A stretch of 64,000 bases of DNA, from contig NZ_BAEG01000027.1 in the NCBI RefSeq assembly GCF_000238915.1, positions 1 through 64,000 of the forward strand. The letters are read 5' to 3'. A program made the position numbers and the translations under genes. How positions within the stretch are numbered: position 1 is the first letter of the stretch; the number at the start of each line of letters is the position of its first letter. Source of the stretch: Arthrobacter globiformis NBRC 12137 (GTDB lineage: Bacteria; Actinomycetota; Actinomycetes; Actinomycetales; Micrococcaceae). Below the pieces are notes generated by a model. That model saw only the letters and a list, made by a program, of their open reading frames with translations, was not told the origin of the DNA and did no database searches. Positions 42,264 through 51,469 of the stretch are shown here, piece after piece.

Positions 42264-43441
42264 CTCGCGGCAGCGGCGGCCTGGAGCCGCTCCAGGGGCA
42301 CGGAACCTACAAACGTCCGGCCGTCGTCCGTCAGCAGGACATTGACCAGTGATGTGGAGATGGCCCGTCCGCCCTCAACAGTCACAGTCGCCTGGCGAAG
42401 CAGGGGATCATTGAGCAGCCTGTCGACCGGTTGCTTTCCGGACTCAGGGGACCGCGCGGAAGCGGAGTGGGCAGGGATGCCGACGATCCGTTCCCAGCCT
42501 GAGCCGGTTACCGTCGGGGCGTGGCCGCGCAGGTCCTTGTGGGCTGAATCCTTTTCGGACTGATCCTTGCTGCCCAAATCCCTGTCAGCGGGATTGCTGC
42601 GGGTCCGGTTCCTGTCAGCCAGGTCCCTGGTGCCGCTGGGCTTCGCCGGCACCGCAAGTTCCTTCACAGAGGCACCCGGCGGCGGCGAGAAGTTGAACAG
42701 GCTCGCGTCGGGGGCCCCGAGCGTCAGGGTGGAGAACGCGGTCCGGAACGCAGGCTCCTGTTGCCCGCGTGCCCGCACTTCCACGCTCAGCGGCATGCCG
42801 TTCTCACCGTCCACGGCCACAGCCACGGAGCCCACCAAGGTCACGTCCGACCGCGGCGTGAGGACCAGATTGTAGGCCGTCCTGCCTGCCACCTCTGTGT
42901 CTTCGGCCACGGCCACTTCGGTGCTGCCGTCCAGCTTGTCAAGCATCTTGGCGGCCAGTTCCTCCGGCGTTGCCACACCTGCCGGCATGTCATGGCTGCG
43001 GGACTCCTTCGACGCATTCGCGGGAAGGGTGACGTGCGTGGCCGTGTTGTCCTTGGAGTTGTACAGCCACAGTTCGTTGCCCTGCCGGACGGCGTCGCGC
43101 TCGGCCATCCGGTCCATCACCTGGATGCGGGCCCTGCTTGGTCCGTCGACGTAGACCCGGGCGCTGTGTGGCCCGGTCAGCAGCTCGGCGAGGGAACCCG
43201 TGCCTGCGCCCGAGGTGGGTCCAACCTGAGGGACATCGGGCAGGCCAAGCTCGGAGGACTGCTCCACCGTGCCGGAAAAGGACTTGGTTTGGTGTTGTCC
43301 AATCATCGCCAGCACCTGTGCCGGCGTCTTCTCAGGCAACGGATCCCGCGCACTCGCGGGCAGGGACCCCGCCAGGACTCCGGCAGCAATAACGGCAGGT
43401 ACGGCCACGGCGGGCGTCCACCGTAGCCAGGTCGCAGTCAT
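42260..43441 (-). CDS. LolA-like exported protein coupled to the ABC transporter
   Basis: 393 residues. Signal peptide (LPASA), then a LolA/RseB-like half-barrel: SFSGTVEQSSELGLP, RIQVMDRMAERDAVRQGNEL, LWLYNSKDNTATHVTLPAN. A charged Asp/Lys/Arg-rich insertion lies near residues 275-305. Related actinobacterial proteins may bind lipids or sense envelope state. Four-base overlap with the ATPase gene implies a functional link. Confidence 0.83.
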   Translation of the reverse strand: MTATWLRWTPAVAVPAVIAAGVLAGSLPASARDPLPEKTPAQVLAMIGQHQTKSFSGTVEQSSELGLPDVPQVGPTSGAGTGSLAELLTGPHSARVYVDGPSRARIQVMDRMAERDAVRQGNELWLYNSKDNTATHVTLPANASKESRSHDMPAGVATPEELAAKMLDKLDGSTEVAVAEDTEVAGRTAYNLVLTPRSDVTLVGSVAVAVDGENGMPLSVEVRARGQQEPAFRTAFSTLTLGAPDASLFNFSPPPGASVKELAVPAKPSGTRDLADRNRTRSNPADRDLGSKDQSEKDSAHKDLRGHAPTVTGSGWERIVGIPAHSASARSPESGKQPVDRLLNDPLLRQATVTVEGGRAISTSLVNVLLTDDGRTFVGSVPLERLQAAAAAR

Positions 43442-43594
43442 GTCAACTCCGCTCCGACGTCGCAGCTCATACCATCAGGGTACGCCTCGGCATCCCTTGT
43501 GGCAGCCCCGGCCGGGCTGTCGGCTTTGCCTGTACCGGCTGGTGGACCAGACTGGGTGGGACGCCGTTTTCCAGCTTCCAGGAGCCTTCCCCAC

Positions 43595-44254
43595 ATGCGC
43601 ATTCCAGGTGCCACCTCCAGTCCCGCCGACGAACTGACAGGCATCGTGGGTTTTGCCGCCCAGTCGATCGATTCGCTCGGGGAATGGGGTGTGGGCCTCT
43701 TTACGCTCCTTGAGACGGTGTTCCCGCCGATCCCCAGCGAAGTGATTCTTCCCCTGGCGGGGTTCCTGACCCGGCAGGGGTCCCTCAACCTGGCCCTGGT
43801 CTTCGTCACCAGCACACTGGGGGCGTACGTGGGAGCCTTGGCGCTGTATTTCCTGGGCGCGAAGGTGGGGCTGGAGCGTTCGATCCGGTGGCTGTCCAAG
43901 CTGCCGCTGATGGACCGGGAGGACTTCGAACGCGCAGACGTCTGGTTCCGCCGCCACGGCAGGTCGGCGATCTTCTTCGGACGGCTGCTGCCCGGCGTGC
44001 GGAGCCTCATTTCGTTGCCGGCGGGCGCCGAAAGGATGCACCTGGGCACCTTCAGCATCTTCACCATCGCCGGCAGCGCCATCTGGAACGGAGCGCTGAT
44101 CGGCCTCGGCGTGCTGCTGGGCCGGCAGTACTCGATGGTGGAGCAGTACTCCCGCTTCCTCAACTACGCCGTGTACACCGCCCTGGCCATCTTCCTGGCC
44201 TGGCTCGTGGTCCGGCAGATCCGGCGGGGAAAGCCGGCACAGGACCGCCAGTAG
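43595..44254 (+). CDS. DedA family membrane protein
   Basis: 219 residues. ETVFPPIPSEVILPLAGFLT and FFGRLLPGVRSLISLPAGAERM are the hallmark DedA/VTT motifs, including the re-entrant Arg. Family members act as undecaprenyl-phosphate or phospholipid scramblases/flippases. ATG 43595 follows AGGAG. Confidence 0.92.
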   Translation: MRIPGATSSPADELTGIVGFAAQSIDSLGEWGVGLFTLLETVFPPIPSEVILPLAGFLTRQGSLNLALVFVTSTLGAYVGALALYFLGAKVGLERSIRWLSKLPLMDREDFERADVWFRRHGRSAIFFGRLLPGVRSLISLPAGAERMHLGTFSIFTIAGSAIWNGALIGLGVLLGRQYSMVEQYSRFLNYAVYTALAIFLAWLVVRQIRRGKPAQDRQ

Positions 44255-44280
44255 CCGCCGGCCTCTGTGGTCCCGAGCCC

Positions 44281-47088
44281 TTAGGCGCCGGGCACCACGG
44301 TGCCAGCACCGCCGTCGACCGTCACTTCCTGGCCCGTATTGAGCAGCGAGGTGGCGTCGGCGACGCCCACCACGGCAGGGATGCCGTACTCCCGGGCGAC
44401 CACCGCGCCGTGGGAATTGGGGCCGCCCATCTCCATCACCAGGCCACCTGCCGTAAGGAACAGCGGGGTCCAGCCCGGGTCCGTGGACGGTGCCACGAGG
44501 ATCTCGCCCGGTTCCAGGTGGGCGCCCACGGGGTCGAGGATGACGCGGGCGGGCGCTGTCACCGTTCCCGCCGACGCCGGGCTCCCGGACAGTGCCCCGG
44601 CGTGAGCGGGTCCGACCGCGGTAAGCAGTGTTTCGGGTTCCGTTCCGTCCGAGAGCAGCATCCGCGGAATGTGGCGCCGCTCAAGTTCCAGGTAATAGGC
44701 CCCCTGCCGCTGCGCCACAAGGTCCTGCATGTCTGTACCGTCCAGCGCCTGGTTCGCTTCGGCAAAGTCCAGGAAGAAGATGTCCTCTGCCCGGGCGAGC
44801 CGTTTCTGTTCCGCCAGCACGGTGCCGACTTCGGCCAGCTGTTTCCGGACCTCCGCCAGCGCCAGGACGATCTGGAATTTGGGAAGTTCGCGCAGCCCGG
44901 CGAAGAGCCTGGCCCGCCGCAGCGCCCCCCGGACGGCCACGGCGCGGAGGCGTCCCCTCGAACGGGCCTCGGCCACCAGCCGCTCGATGTGTGCGTCCGC
45001 TTCGGCCGCTGCCTTGCTGAACTGCCGCTCGGGGGCGCGTTCGGGGTCCTCCAGCCGGAGGTAGTTGGCCAGGACACCAAGGATGTGGGTGGGGTCGTCC
45101 CGCCAGCGGGGCATCCCGACGTCGATCTCGGCGACAGCCCGGTGCCCGTACCGGGCCAGGAATTCTGCCAGCCCGTCTTGGGCTGCAGCCGGCAAGTCGC
45201 CCGCGGCGAAGCGCTGCGCCAGCACCGTCGGGGGATGCCCGGTGAGCACGGCCACCGATTCGGCGTCGGACCTGACCGCCGCGGCGATCCGCCACAGCTC
45301 GAGGTCCATCTCGGTTGTCACGTTGTTGGGGAGACCGCGGAGCACGGGCTGGAGGTCGATGTCACGTTCCGGCCCGGCATTGTCCTTGCTGGCACTGTCT
45401 TGCCCGGTGCTGCGTGTGCCGGCACCAAAAAGTTTGCCGGCACCAAGGAGTTTCCCGGCGAGCCCGAGCATGGCGAAGCCCAGGCCGGCCAGCGGGAGCA
45501 CGGCCGGAAGGTTGGGGAAGAGCCGCGAGAGTATCCCCTCGGCGTGGTCAAGCCGCGCGCGCGGGGAGGCGCCCGGAGGCAGTTCCAGCGTCGCGTTGAA
45601 TTCCGTGGTGAAGCGGTTCAGGCGTTTGAGGGCCGCCTCGGGACGGACCAGCGCCCGGATCGCTGCTTCCGGGACGCGGGCCCGGGCCGCGAGGGGGACC
45701 ACGTGTCTGAGAAGGTCCCAGGGTGTGCGGCGGGTGACGGAGAGTCGCGGGTCGTCGAACACGCTGCGCAGGACCTTGGCGGAGCGTGCCTCCATGACGT
45801 CGAAGACCTTCGGGACGATCCGGCGGCCCACGGTGCTCCGCGCGGCGGCGGTCAGGTCGACGAAGATGCGCTGTCCGGCCTCGACGTAGGGCGGGGGCCC
45901 GCTGCGGGGGTCCGGAACGTCAAAGCCGGCGGCGGCAGCAACCGACGAGCCGATCCGCCTGAGGGCGGCGAGCCCCATGGGAGTCAGCGGCCGGGTGAGG
46001 CCCTGGGCAAGGCTAAAGCACAGGTAGACCCGCAACTCCTCCACCGGGCTGCCCCGCCACGGGGCACTCTCCGTCAGACCGGCCTTCTCCCCAAGACGGT
46101 CCTGCTCCCCATGACGGTCTTTCGCCGGCAGCGGGTAAAGCGTGGTGATGGGCCGGGACTGGGTCAGCCAGACTTTACCCTCGCCGTCGAGCGCCCACTC
46201 CGTGTCCTGCGGGGCGCCGAAGTGGGCTTCGGCCTTGCTCCCCAGGGCTGCGAGTTCCCGGATCTGCGCGTCGGTGAGGCAGGGCTGGTTCGGTGCAACC
46301 TCAGCTGTGCCCTGCTCGACGTATTCGGTGCCTCCCCCGGGCAGCGGCCTGACAGCCGTCCGCTTGTCGCCCAGGCGGCGCTGCAGGATGGCACCGGATG
46401 CGGTGTCCACGACGAAGTGGTCCGGATTGACGGCGCCCGACACCACGGCCTCGCCGAGCCCGGAGCTGGCGTCGATCACAGCCTCCCGGCGCCTGCCGGT
46501 GACCGGGTTGGCGGTGAACATCACCCCCGCCGCGTCGGCGTCCACCATGCGCTGGACGACGACGGCGAGGGCCACCGTTGCGGGGTCGATGTTCCGGCTG
46601 GCGCGGTATGCCACCGCCCGGTCAGTCCACAGCGAGGCCCAGCACTTCCGGACGGCGTCCAGCAGCGCGACGGCGTCGATGACATTCAGGTAGGTGTCCT
46701 GCTGGCCGGCAAAGCTGGCGAAGGGAAGGTCCTCGGCCGTGGCCGAGGACCGCACCGCGACGGGAGCGCCGTCCAGCGCCCGGTAGGCCGTGAGTATTTC
46801 CCCGGCGGTCGCCGTCGGCAGTTCTGCCGCCGTAATCAGGCTGCGGGCCCTGCCGGCCAGGCCCGCGAGCGTTTCGAGGTCGTCGGCCGGAGTGTCCTGA
46901 AGGGCGCTGTGCACCTCTGCGAGCCCCAGCGGCCCCACGGCCTGGACGTAGGCCTCAGTGGTCAGGCAGAACCCGTCCGGCACCGGGAGGCCAGCCGCGA
47001 GCAACTCGCCGAGGTTGGCGGCCTTGCCGCCAACCTGCGGCAGCATGGATGCGCTGAGGTCCCCGAGGCCGAGCACCAGCCCGCTCAT
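44281..47088 (-). CDS. Rifampicin phosphotransferase-like PEP-utilising enzyme
   Basis: 935 residues. N-terminal PPDK-type ATP-grasp (GGKAANLGELLAAGLPVPDG; AVRSSATAEDLPFASFAGQQ; GVMFTANPVTG). A middle region (~330-800) of mostly helical sequence with no assigned domain. A C-terminal swivelling domain with phosphohistidine H893 in EMGGPNSHGAVVAREYGIPA. The protein ends ~40 residues later: the PEP/pyruvate TIM barrel of PEP synthase and PPDK is absent. ATP-grasp, substrate domain, His domain is the order of rifampicin phosphotransferases. It is three bases downstream of the universal stress protein gene. Substrate unproven. Confidence 0.82.
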   Translation of the reverse strand: MSGLVLGLGDLSASMLPQVGGKAANLGELLAAGLPVPDGFCLTTEAYVQAVGPLGLAEVHSALQDTPADDLETLAGLAGRARSLITAAELPTATAGEILTAYRALDGAPVAVRSSATAEDLPFASFAGQQDTYLNVIDAVALLDAVRKCWASLWTDRAVAYRASRNIDPATVALAVVVQRMVDADAAGVMFTANPVTGRRREAVIDASSGLGEAVVSGAVNPDHFVVDTASGAILQRRLGDKRTAVRPLPGGGTEYVEQGTAEVAPNQPCLTDAQIRELAALGSKAEAHFGAPQDTEWALDGEGKVWLTQSRPITTLYPLPAKDRHGEQDRLGEKAGLTESAPWRGSPVEELRVYLCFSLAQGLTRPLTPMGLAALRRIGSSVAAAAGFDVPDPRSGPPPYVEAGQRIFVDLTAAARSTVGRRIVPKVFDVMEARSAKVLRSVFDDPRLSVTRRTPWDLLRHVVPLAARARVPEAAIRALVRPEAALKRLNRFTTEFNATLELPPGASPRARLDHAEGILSRLFPNLPAVLPLAGLGFAMLGLAGKLLGAGKLFGAGTRSTGQDSASKDNAGPERDIDLQPVLRGLPNNVTTEMDLELWRIAAAVRSDAESVAVLTGHPPTVLAQRFAAGDLPAAAQDGLAEFLARYGHRAVAEIDVGMPRWRDDPTHILGVLANYLRLEDPERAPERQFSKAAAEADAHIERLVAEARSRGRLRAVAVRGALRRARLFAGLRELPKFQIVLALAEVRKQLAEVGTVLAEQKRLARAEDIFFLDFAEANQALDGTDMQDLVAQRQGAYYLELERRHIPRMLLSDGTEPETLLTAVGPAHAGALSGSPASAGTVTAPARVILDPVGAHLEPGEILVAPSTDPGWTPLFLTAGGLVMEMGGPNSHGAVVAREYGIPAVVGVADATSLLNTGQEVTVDGGAGTVVPGA

Positions 47089-47091
47089 GCG

Positions 47092-48129
47092 CTACGAGGC
47101 GCCGAGCATCGGTCCGAAGCTGGCACGGTCGGCGAGCCGGGGGTCTTCCCGGTCCGGGACCACCATCACGGGGCTCTTGGCATGGTGCAGGACGCCATCC
47201 GACGTCGACCCCAGGAGCATGCCGGTAAAGCCGCCACGGCCGCGGGTTCCCACGACTATCAGCTCAACGTGCCGGCTGGCCTCCACCAGCACATCCACGG
47301 GCGAGCCGTCCAGCAGGCGGGTCTCGATGGCCAGCCGCGGGAAGTGGCTCTGCAGCCAGGCCACCCCGGCCTTGAGCTGGACCTGGATATCGGCGAAAAG
47401 CGCTTCCCGGTCCAACGGGGCCGGAACCCAGGCAAGGGATCCGCTGTACTGCGGCACGGCGCAGATCACCCGAAGCGGCGCGCCGAGGCGTTCGGCCTGC
47501 TCCGCGGCTTCCAGGACCGCGACGCGGGCCTGCTCAGACCCGTCCACCCCCACGGCAACGACCTGCTCCACGGGGCCGTGGCCGGCCTTGGCCTGCTCGG
47601 CCCGGATGTGTTTGTCCTGGGTGGTCTCGCCCAGACGGTCGGAACAGATCAGCGGAACCGTGACCGTGGGGCATTTGGCGTGGGCCGGAAGCGCGCTGCT
47701 CACGGAGCCGAGGAGCCGCCCTACGAAGCCGCCACGCCCCCGCGTCCCGAAGACCAGCAGCTCGGCGGATTCGGACAGGTCCAGCAGCACGCCGGATGCG
47801 TCCCCGTTCTCGACCGAGGCACTGACGTTGATGTTGTAGCCCGCCACCTTGTCCACAGCATGCTGCAGGATGGCCTCGGCGCCCTCGCGGATCACCGAGT
47901 CATCCACGGTGGCATAGCCGCCGTCGAGTCCGGACGCGGCAAAGATGGGCACCGAGTAGGCGGTGACAATGTGGAGGGGACGACGGCGGCGTTCGGCTTC
48001 ACGGGCAGCCCACACGAGTGCGCACTGGCCGTGGTCCGAACCGTCGACGCCGACGACGATTCCTTCGGGTCTCGCGTGCCGGGCACCGCCATCCCGTGCC
48101 GGGTCGGGATGCAATTCGTGTGCGTCCAT
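47092..48129 (-). CDS. Tandem universal stress protein
   Basis: 345 residues, two USP domains. Each ends in the ATP-binding signature G2xG9xGS/T: GTRGRGGFVGRLLGSVSS and GTRGRGGFTGMLLGSTSD; each begins with VGVDGS. Two-domain USPs are common in actinobacterial hypoxia/dormancy regulons. It forms an operon with the phosphotransferase-like gene. Confidence 0.94.
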   Translation of the reverse strand: MDAHELHPDPARDGGARHARPEGIVVGVDGSDHGQCALVWAAREAERRRRPLHIVTAYSVPIFAASGLDGGYATVDDSVIREGAEAILQHAVDKVAGYNINVSASVENGDASGVLLDLSESAELLVFGTRGRGGFVGRLLGSVSSALPAHAKCPTVTVPLICSDRLGETTQDKHIRAEQAKAGHGPVEQVVAVGVDGSEQARVAVLEAAEQAERLGAPLRVICAVPQYSGSLAWVPAPLDREALFADIQVQLKAGVAWLQSHFPRLAIETRLLDGSPVDVLVEASRHVELIVVGTRGRGGFTGMLLGSTSDGVLHHAKSPVMVVPDREDPRLADRASFGPMLGAS

Positions 48130-48563
48130 TCGGTCCGCCTCCTCGCGATACTGCCTGATGATGCGGCTATTCTGCCAGAAGCGGCCCGCCTAGCCGTCAC
48201 CGGCAGGCCGTCCGGTTCCCGGTTATGCACAGCCTGCCTTAAGACCAACTATTCTCGGTCGGCGACCTCTTAGCAAGCGGGCCCGACGGGGCCCTGAAGA
48301 TCCTCGCGGGGTGCTGTTTTCCACCCCTTCTGGCACTCCTCCGGCGCCCTTCAGGGTGCTCCGGTGACGCCATGCAAAGCCCTGCAAACCAATGTTTCCG
48401 GAAGGGTATCCAGCGACCAAAAAATTCTGTAATGTCGAGGCACCATCGATCCGGATTGTGCTCCACCGCACAGCCGGAGATGGCTTGTGTCTGCTTGCTG
48501 GGGCAGTGGACGGTGCACGGCGATGATGCCCTGTACTTCGAAATTCTCGAGGAGGAAGTTGTA
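48130..48563. other. Gene-free region with hairpins
   Basis: About 430 bases with no supported gene. It contains GGGCCC-GACG-GGGCCC (48278-48293), GGGGTG-N8-CACCCC near 48308-48328, and GC-rich complementary words (GGCGCCC/GGGTGC) near 48340-48362, then an AT-rich stretch (48418-48435). Reading frames in both strands are open but without ribosome sites. It could hold a structured leader for the gene at 48564 and the promoter of the USP operon. Confidence 0.4.
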
Positions 48564-49202
48564 GTGTCACGCATGCCTGGTCTCAGCGGCGCAGAACGGA
48601 CCACCACTGTGGTCATCGGCACCGGACTTCCCGGTTTGGCAATCGCCACGGAACTCCGGCGCCGGGGAGTTGATTCAATCATCGTCAGCCGGCTGGAATC
48701 CCCCGGCGGCCAGTCGTTCCAGAAATCCGGGCACCAGCGGTGCGACGACGCCGAGGCGGCGTCAATCCAGGAGCGGAACGAAATCCTTCGGCACTTGCGC
48801 AACTACGCGTCAAGCCACCAGCTGGACATCCGCAGCGACACGTCTGCCGTGTTGCTCGACAAGATGGGGCCGGGGGCGGAAGCCTCGCTGCACCGCTGGG
48901 CCGTGCATACCCCGGACGGCGTCCTGCTGGCCGACCACATTGTGCTCACGCGCTGTGCGCACAGCCAGCTGCGGCGCATGCTCACGGACCTCGGCATCTC
49001 CATCGGCACCAACCTGGTCGCCGCCATGCGCGCCATAGGCATTTACCTGGTCGGCGTGGGTGAGCTCATTACGCCGACGCCGAAGGAAGTGTTGCGCCAG
49101 GCCAAGGTGGTGGGCCAGGCCATCTCGGCGAAGGTCTACCCGGACAGTGTGCCGTCGGTGCTGACCGGAAGCTTCCCGGCTCTGCCCGCCCCGGCTGTCT
49201 GA
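48564..49202 (+). CDS. Short Rossmann-fold FAD/NAD-binding-like protein
   Basis: 212 residues. TTTVVIGTGLPGLAIATELR is a dinucleotide-binding fingerprint; IIVSRLESPGGQSFQKSG follows. The C-terminal VGELITPTPKEVLRQAKVVG resembles the last helix of pyridine nucleotide-disulphide oxidoreductases. The NADPH domain and the CxxC motif of such enzymes are missing, so it is either a remnant or a minimal binding protein. GTG 48564 has GAGGAGG nine bases upstream; a longer ATG frame from 48372 has no ribosome site. Confidence 0.7.
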   Translation: MSRMPGLSGAERTTTVVIGTGLPGLAIATELRRRGVDSIIVSRLESPGGQSFQKSGHQRCDDAEAASIQERNEILRHLRNYASSHQLDIRSDTSAVLLDKMGPGAEASLHRWAVHTPDGVLLADHIVLTRCAHSQLRRMLTDLGISIGTNLVAAMRAIGIYLVGVGELITPTPKEVLRQAKVVGQAISAKVYPDSVPSVLTGSFPALPAPAV

Positions 49203-49223
49203 AGCGGGCGTCTGAAGCGGGCG

Positions 49224-49820
49224 CTATTTCCCGGCATCCCCGTCGTCAGGCCGGTCGCCCACGCCGAGCCTCCGGCGTGCCAGCACACCGAGGATGACGA
49301 GCAGGCCGAGAGCCACGGCGGCAAACACCACGATGCTCCACGGGAAGGGCTCCGAGGACTCCGGAGCTGTTCCCGTGGCCTGCGTGGCTCCCGGCTGCGG
49401 CGTACCGGCGGTCTGAACGGGCGCCGACGTTCCCCCCGCCGCAGCGGCCGTGGCGGTAAAGGCGAACGTGCCCTCGATCGGATGGGAATCCGAGCTCACT
49501 ACGCGCCACACCACGGTGTACTTCCCGGCAGGTGCGCCTTCCCGCAGCTTCTGCGAGGCGATGTTGTCCACGATCTCCACCTTGCCGTCGGCCCAGTCAG
49601 TTCCGGCGGCGTCGGTCACCTTGACCTGCGAGCCGAGCCCCAGCGGGGTGTTGTTGAAGGTGATCGAGACCTTGGCGGGAGCTGTTGCCACCGTGGCGCC
49701 GTCGGCGGGGCTGCTTGATTCGGCGGCGTCGTGCGCGGAAGCGGGTCCCGCGGTAAGGAGCAGGGCGACGAGCGCGAGCGCACCAAGGAGGGCGGACAGC
49801 AGCTGGCGGGTGAAACGCAT
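49224..49820 (-). CDS. CopC-domain copper-binding membrane protein
   Basis: 198 residues. Signal peptide cut at ASA-HD, leaving the CopC N-terminal histidine; KVSITFNNTPLGLGSQVKV and VVSSDSHPIEGTFAFT (second His) complete the copper-site pattern. A Thr/Ala/Pro linker and one TM near the C terminus (IVVFAAVALGLLVILGVLAR) anchor it. No copD gene is adjacent. ATG 49820 has GAGGAG upstream. Confidence 0.9.
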   Translation of the reverse strand: MRFTRQLLSALLGALALVALLLTAGPASAHDAAESSSPADGATVATAPAKVSITFNNTPLGLGSQVKVTDAAGTDWADGKVEIVDNIASQKLREGAPAGKYTVVWRVVSSDSHPIEGTFAFTATAAAAGGTSAPVQTAGTPQPGATQATGTAPESSEPFPWSIVVFAAVALGLLVILGVLARRRLGVGDRPDDGDAGK

Positions 49821-49932
49821 GGGCGGACGACTCCTCGTGTTGACTTCCTTACAGACTAGGCGAATTTGCTGGGTAGGCACCCGGCAACCTACTAGGATTC
49901 AAGTAACCCCACGCTCTCTCACCGGAGGACTA

Positions 49933-51372
49933 ATGCTCAAGCAGGGCTCTGCACTGGACCGGTATTTCAAGATTTCCGAACGGGGGTCCAACCTTTCCCG
50001 CGAGATCCGCGGCGGTTTTGCCACGTTCTTTGCCATGAGCTACATCGTGGTGCTAAACCCCCTGATCCTGTCCGTTGCGGACTCCTCCGGCGCCACACTC
50101 GGTTTCCAGGCGGTCGCTGCCGTCACCGCCTTTGTTGCCGGCATCCTGACCATCCTCATGGGCGCGTGGGCAAAGCACCCCTTCGCCATGGCCACCGGCC
50201 TGGGAGTCAACGCCTTCGTGGCCGTGACAGTGGCCACCAACCCGGGCCTGACCTGGCCGGACATGATGGGGCTGGTGGTCCTCTCCGGCGTCACCATGAT
50301 GATCCTGGTCCTGACCGGCTTCCGGACCGCCGTGTTCCGGGCCGTTCCGGACGGGCTCAAGACCGCAATCGTGGTGGGCATCGGCCTGTTCATCGCCCTC
50401 ATCGGCCTGGTCAACGCCGGCTTCGTCCGGCGCGTTCCGGACGCGGCCGGAACCACCGTTCCGGTGGGTCTCGGCTTTGACGGCAAGCTCCTGGGCTGGC
50501 CCACCCTGGTGTTCGTGTTCGGCCTCATCCTGACCATCGCCCTGCTGGTGCGCAACGTCAAGGGCGCCATCCTGATCGGCATCGTCGCCTCCACCATCCT
50601 GGCCGTCATCCTCGAGTTCACGCTCCACATCGGCCCCAGCTTCGACGGCAAAAACTTCAACCCGCAGGGATGGTCCCTGGTTGCCCCCACGTTCACCGAA
50701 TGGGCCGCTCCCGACCTCTCCCTAATCGGCAAAGCCAACCCGGTCGGCGCCTTCAGCCATCTGGGCGTTGTGGCCGCAGCGCTGCTCGCGTTCGTCATCC
50801 TGCTCAGCATCTTCTTCGACGCGATGGGCACCATGGTGGGCCTGGCCAACGAGGCCGGCACCGTGGACAAGGACGGCAACATCCCCAACGTTGACCGCGT
50901 CCTGCAGGTGGACGCCCTCGGCGCCATCGTCGGCGGCGGTGCGTCCGTCTCCTCCAACCAGATCTACGTCGAGTCCGGTGCAGGCATCGGCGAAGGCGCG
51001 CGGACGGGCCTGGCTTCGATCGTGACGGGCCTGCTGTTCCTGGTGGCCATGTTCTTCACCCCGCTCATCAACCTTGTGCCGTTCGAGGCCGTGGCCCCGG
51101 CCCTGGTGGTGGTCGGTTTCATGATGGTGGCCCAAATCAGCAAGATCCACTGGCAGGACTGGGGCATCGCCATGCCCGCTTTCCTCACGTTCACGCTGAT
51201 GCCGTTCACCTACTCGATCGCCAACGGCCTGGGCGCCGGCTTTATCTCCTATGTCCTCATCCGCACCTTCCAGGGCCGCGCCCGCGAAGTGCACCCGCTG
51301 ATGTGGGCCGTCGCGGCTGCCTTCGTCCTGTTCTTCGGAATCGGCCCGATTGAGCAGGCGCTGGGCATGTAG
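49933..51372 (+). CDS. AzgA-family guanine/hypoxanthine permease
   Basis: 479 residues, about 12-13 TM. SREIRGGFATFFAMSYIVVL at the N terminus, MATGLGVNAFVAVT, FFDAMGTMVGLANEAG and GGGASVSSNQIYVESGAGIG are NCS2/AzgA signatures. Imports purines with protons. ATG 49933 has CGGAGG upstream; the long in-frame extension to 49450 is antisense to copC and not coding. No purine riboswitch is seen upstream. Confidence 0.93.
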   Translation: MLKQGSALDRYFKISERGSNLSREIRGGFATFFAMSYIVVLNPLILSVADSSGATLGFQAVAAVTAFVAGILTILMGAWAKHPFAMATGLGVNAFVAVTVATNPGLTWPDMMGLVVLSGVTMMILVLTGFRTAVFRAVPDGLKTAIVVGIGLFIALIGLVNAGFVRRVPDAAGTTVPVGLGFDGKLLGWPTLVFVFGLILTIALLVRNVKGAILIGIVASTILAVILEFTLHIGPSFDGKNFNPQGWSLVAPTFTEWAAPDLSLIGKANPVGAFSHLGVVAAALLAFVILLSIFFDAMGTMVGLANEAGTVDKDGNIPNVDRVLQVDALGAIVGGGASVSSNQIYVESGAGIGEGARTGLASIVTGLLFLVAMFFTPLINLVPFEAVAPALVVVGFMMVAQISKIHWQDWGIAMPAFLTFTLMPFTYSIANGLGAGFISYVLIRTFQGRAREVHPLMWAVAAAFVLFFGIGPIEQALGM

Positions 51373-51469
51373 CACCGGCCTTCCTGGCGGGTTTGCCGTT
51401 TCCGGTATTTCAGACATCACGACGGCGGCGCTGCTGGCTTTCGCTGTGTCCTTACGGTGAGCTTGAAGC

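Noticed and set aside
47040..47140. Rifampicin-associated element upstream of the phosphotransferase-like gene
   Set aside because: The gene starts three bases after the USP gene and no 19-base inverted element resembling the RAE is visible there.
43888..48273. A 1461-codon open frame on the plus strand
   Set aside because: It is antisense to the phosphotransferase-like and USP genes, both of which have clear domains. Its product is a Gly/Arg/His-rich composition typical of shadow frames in GC-rich DNA.
49450..49932. N-terminal extension of the AzgA permease frame
   Set aside because: Antisense to copC; the ATG at 49933 with CGGAGG begins exactly at the family N terminus.
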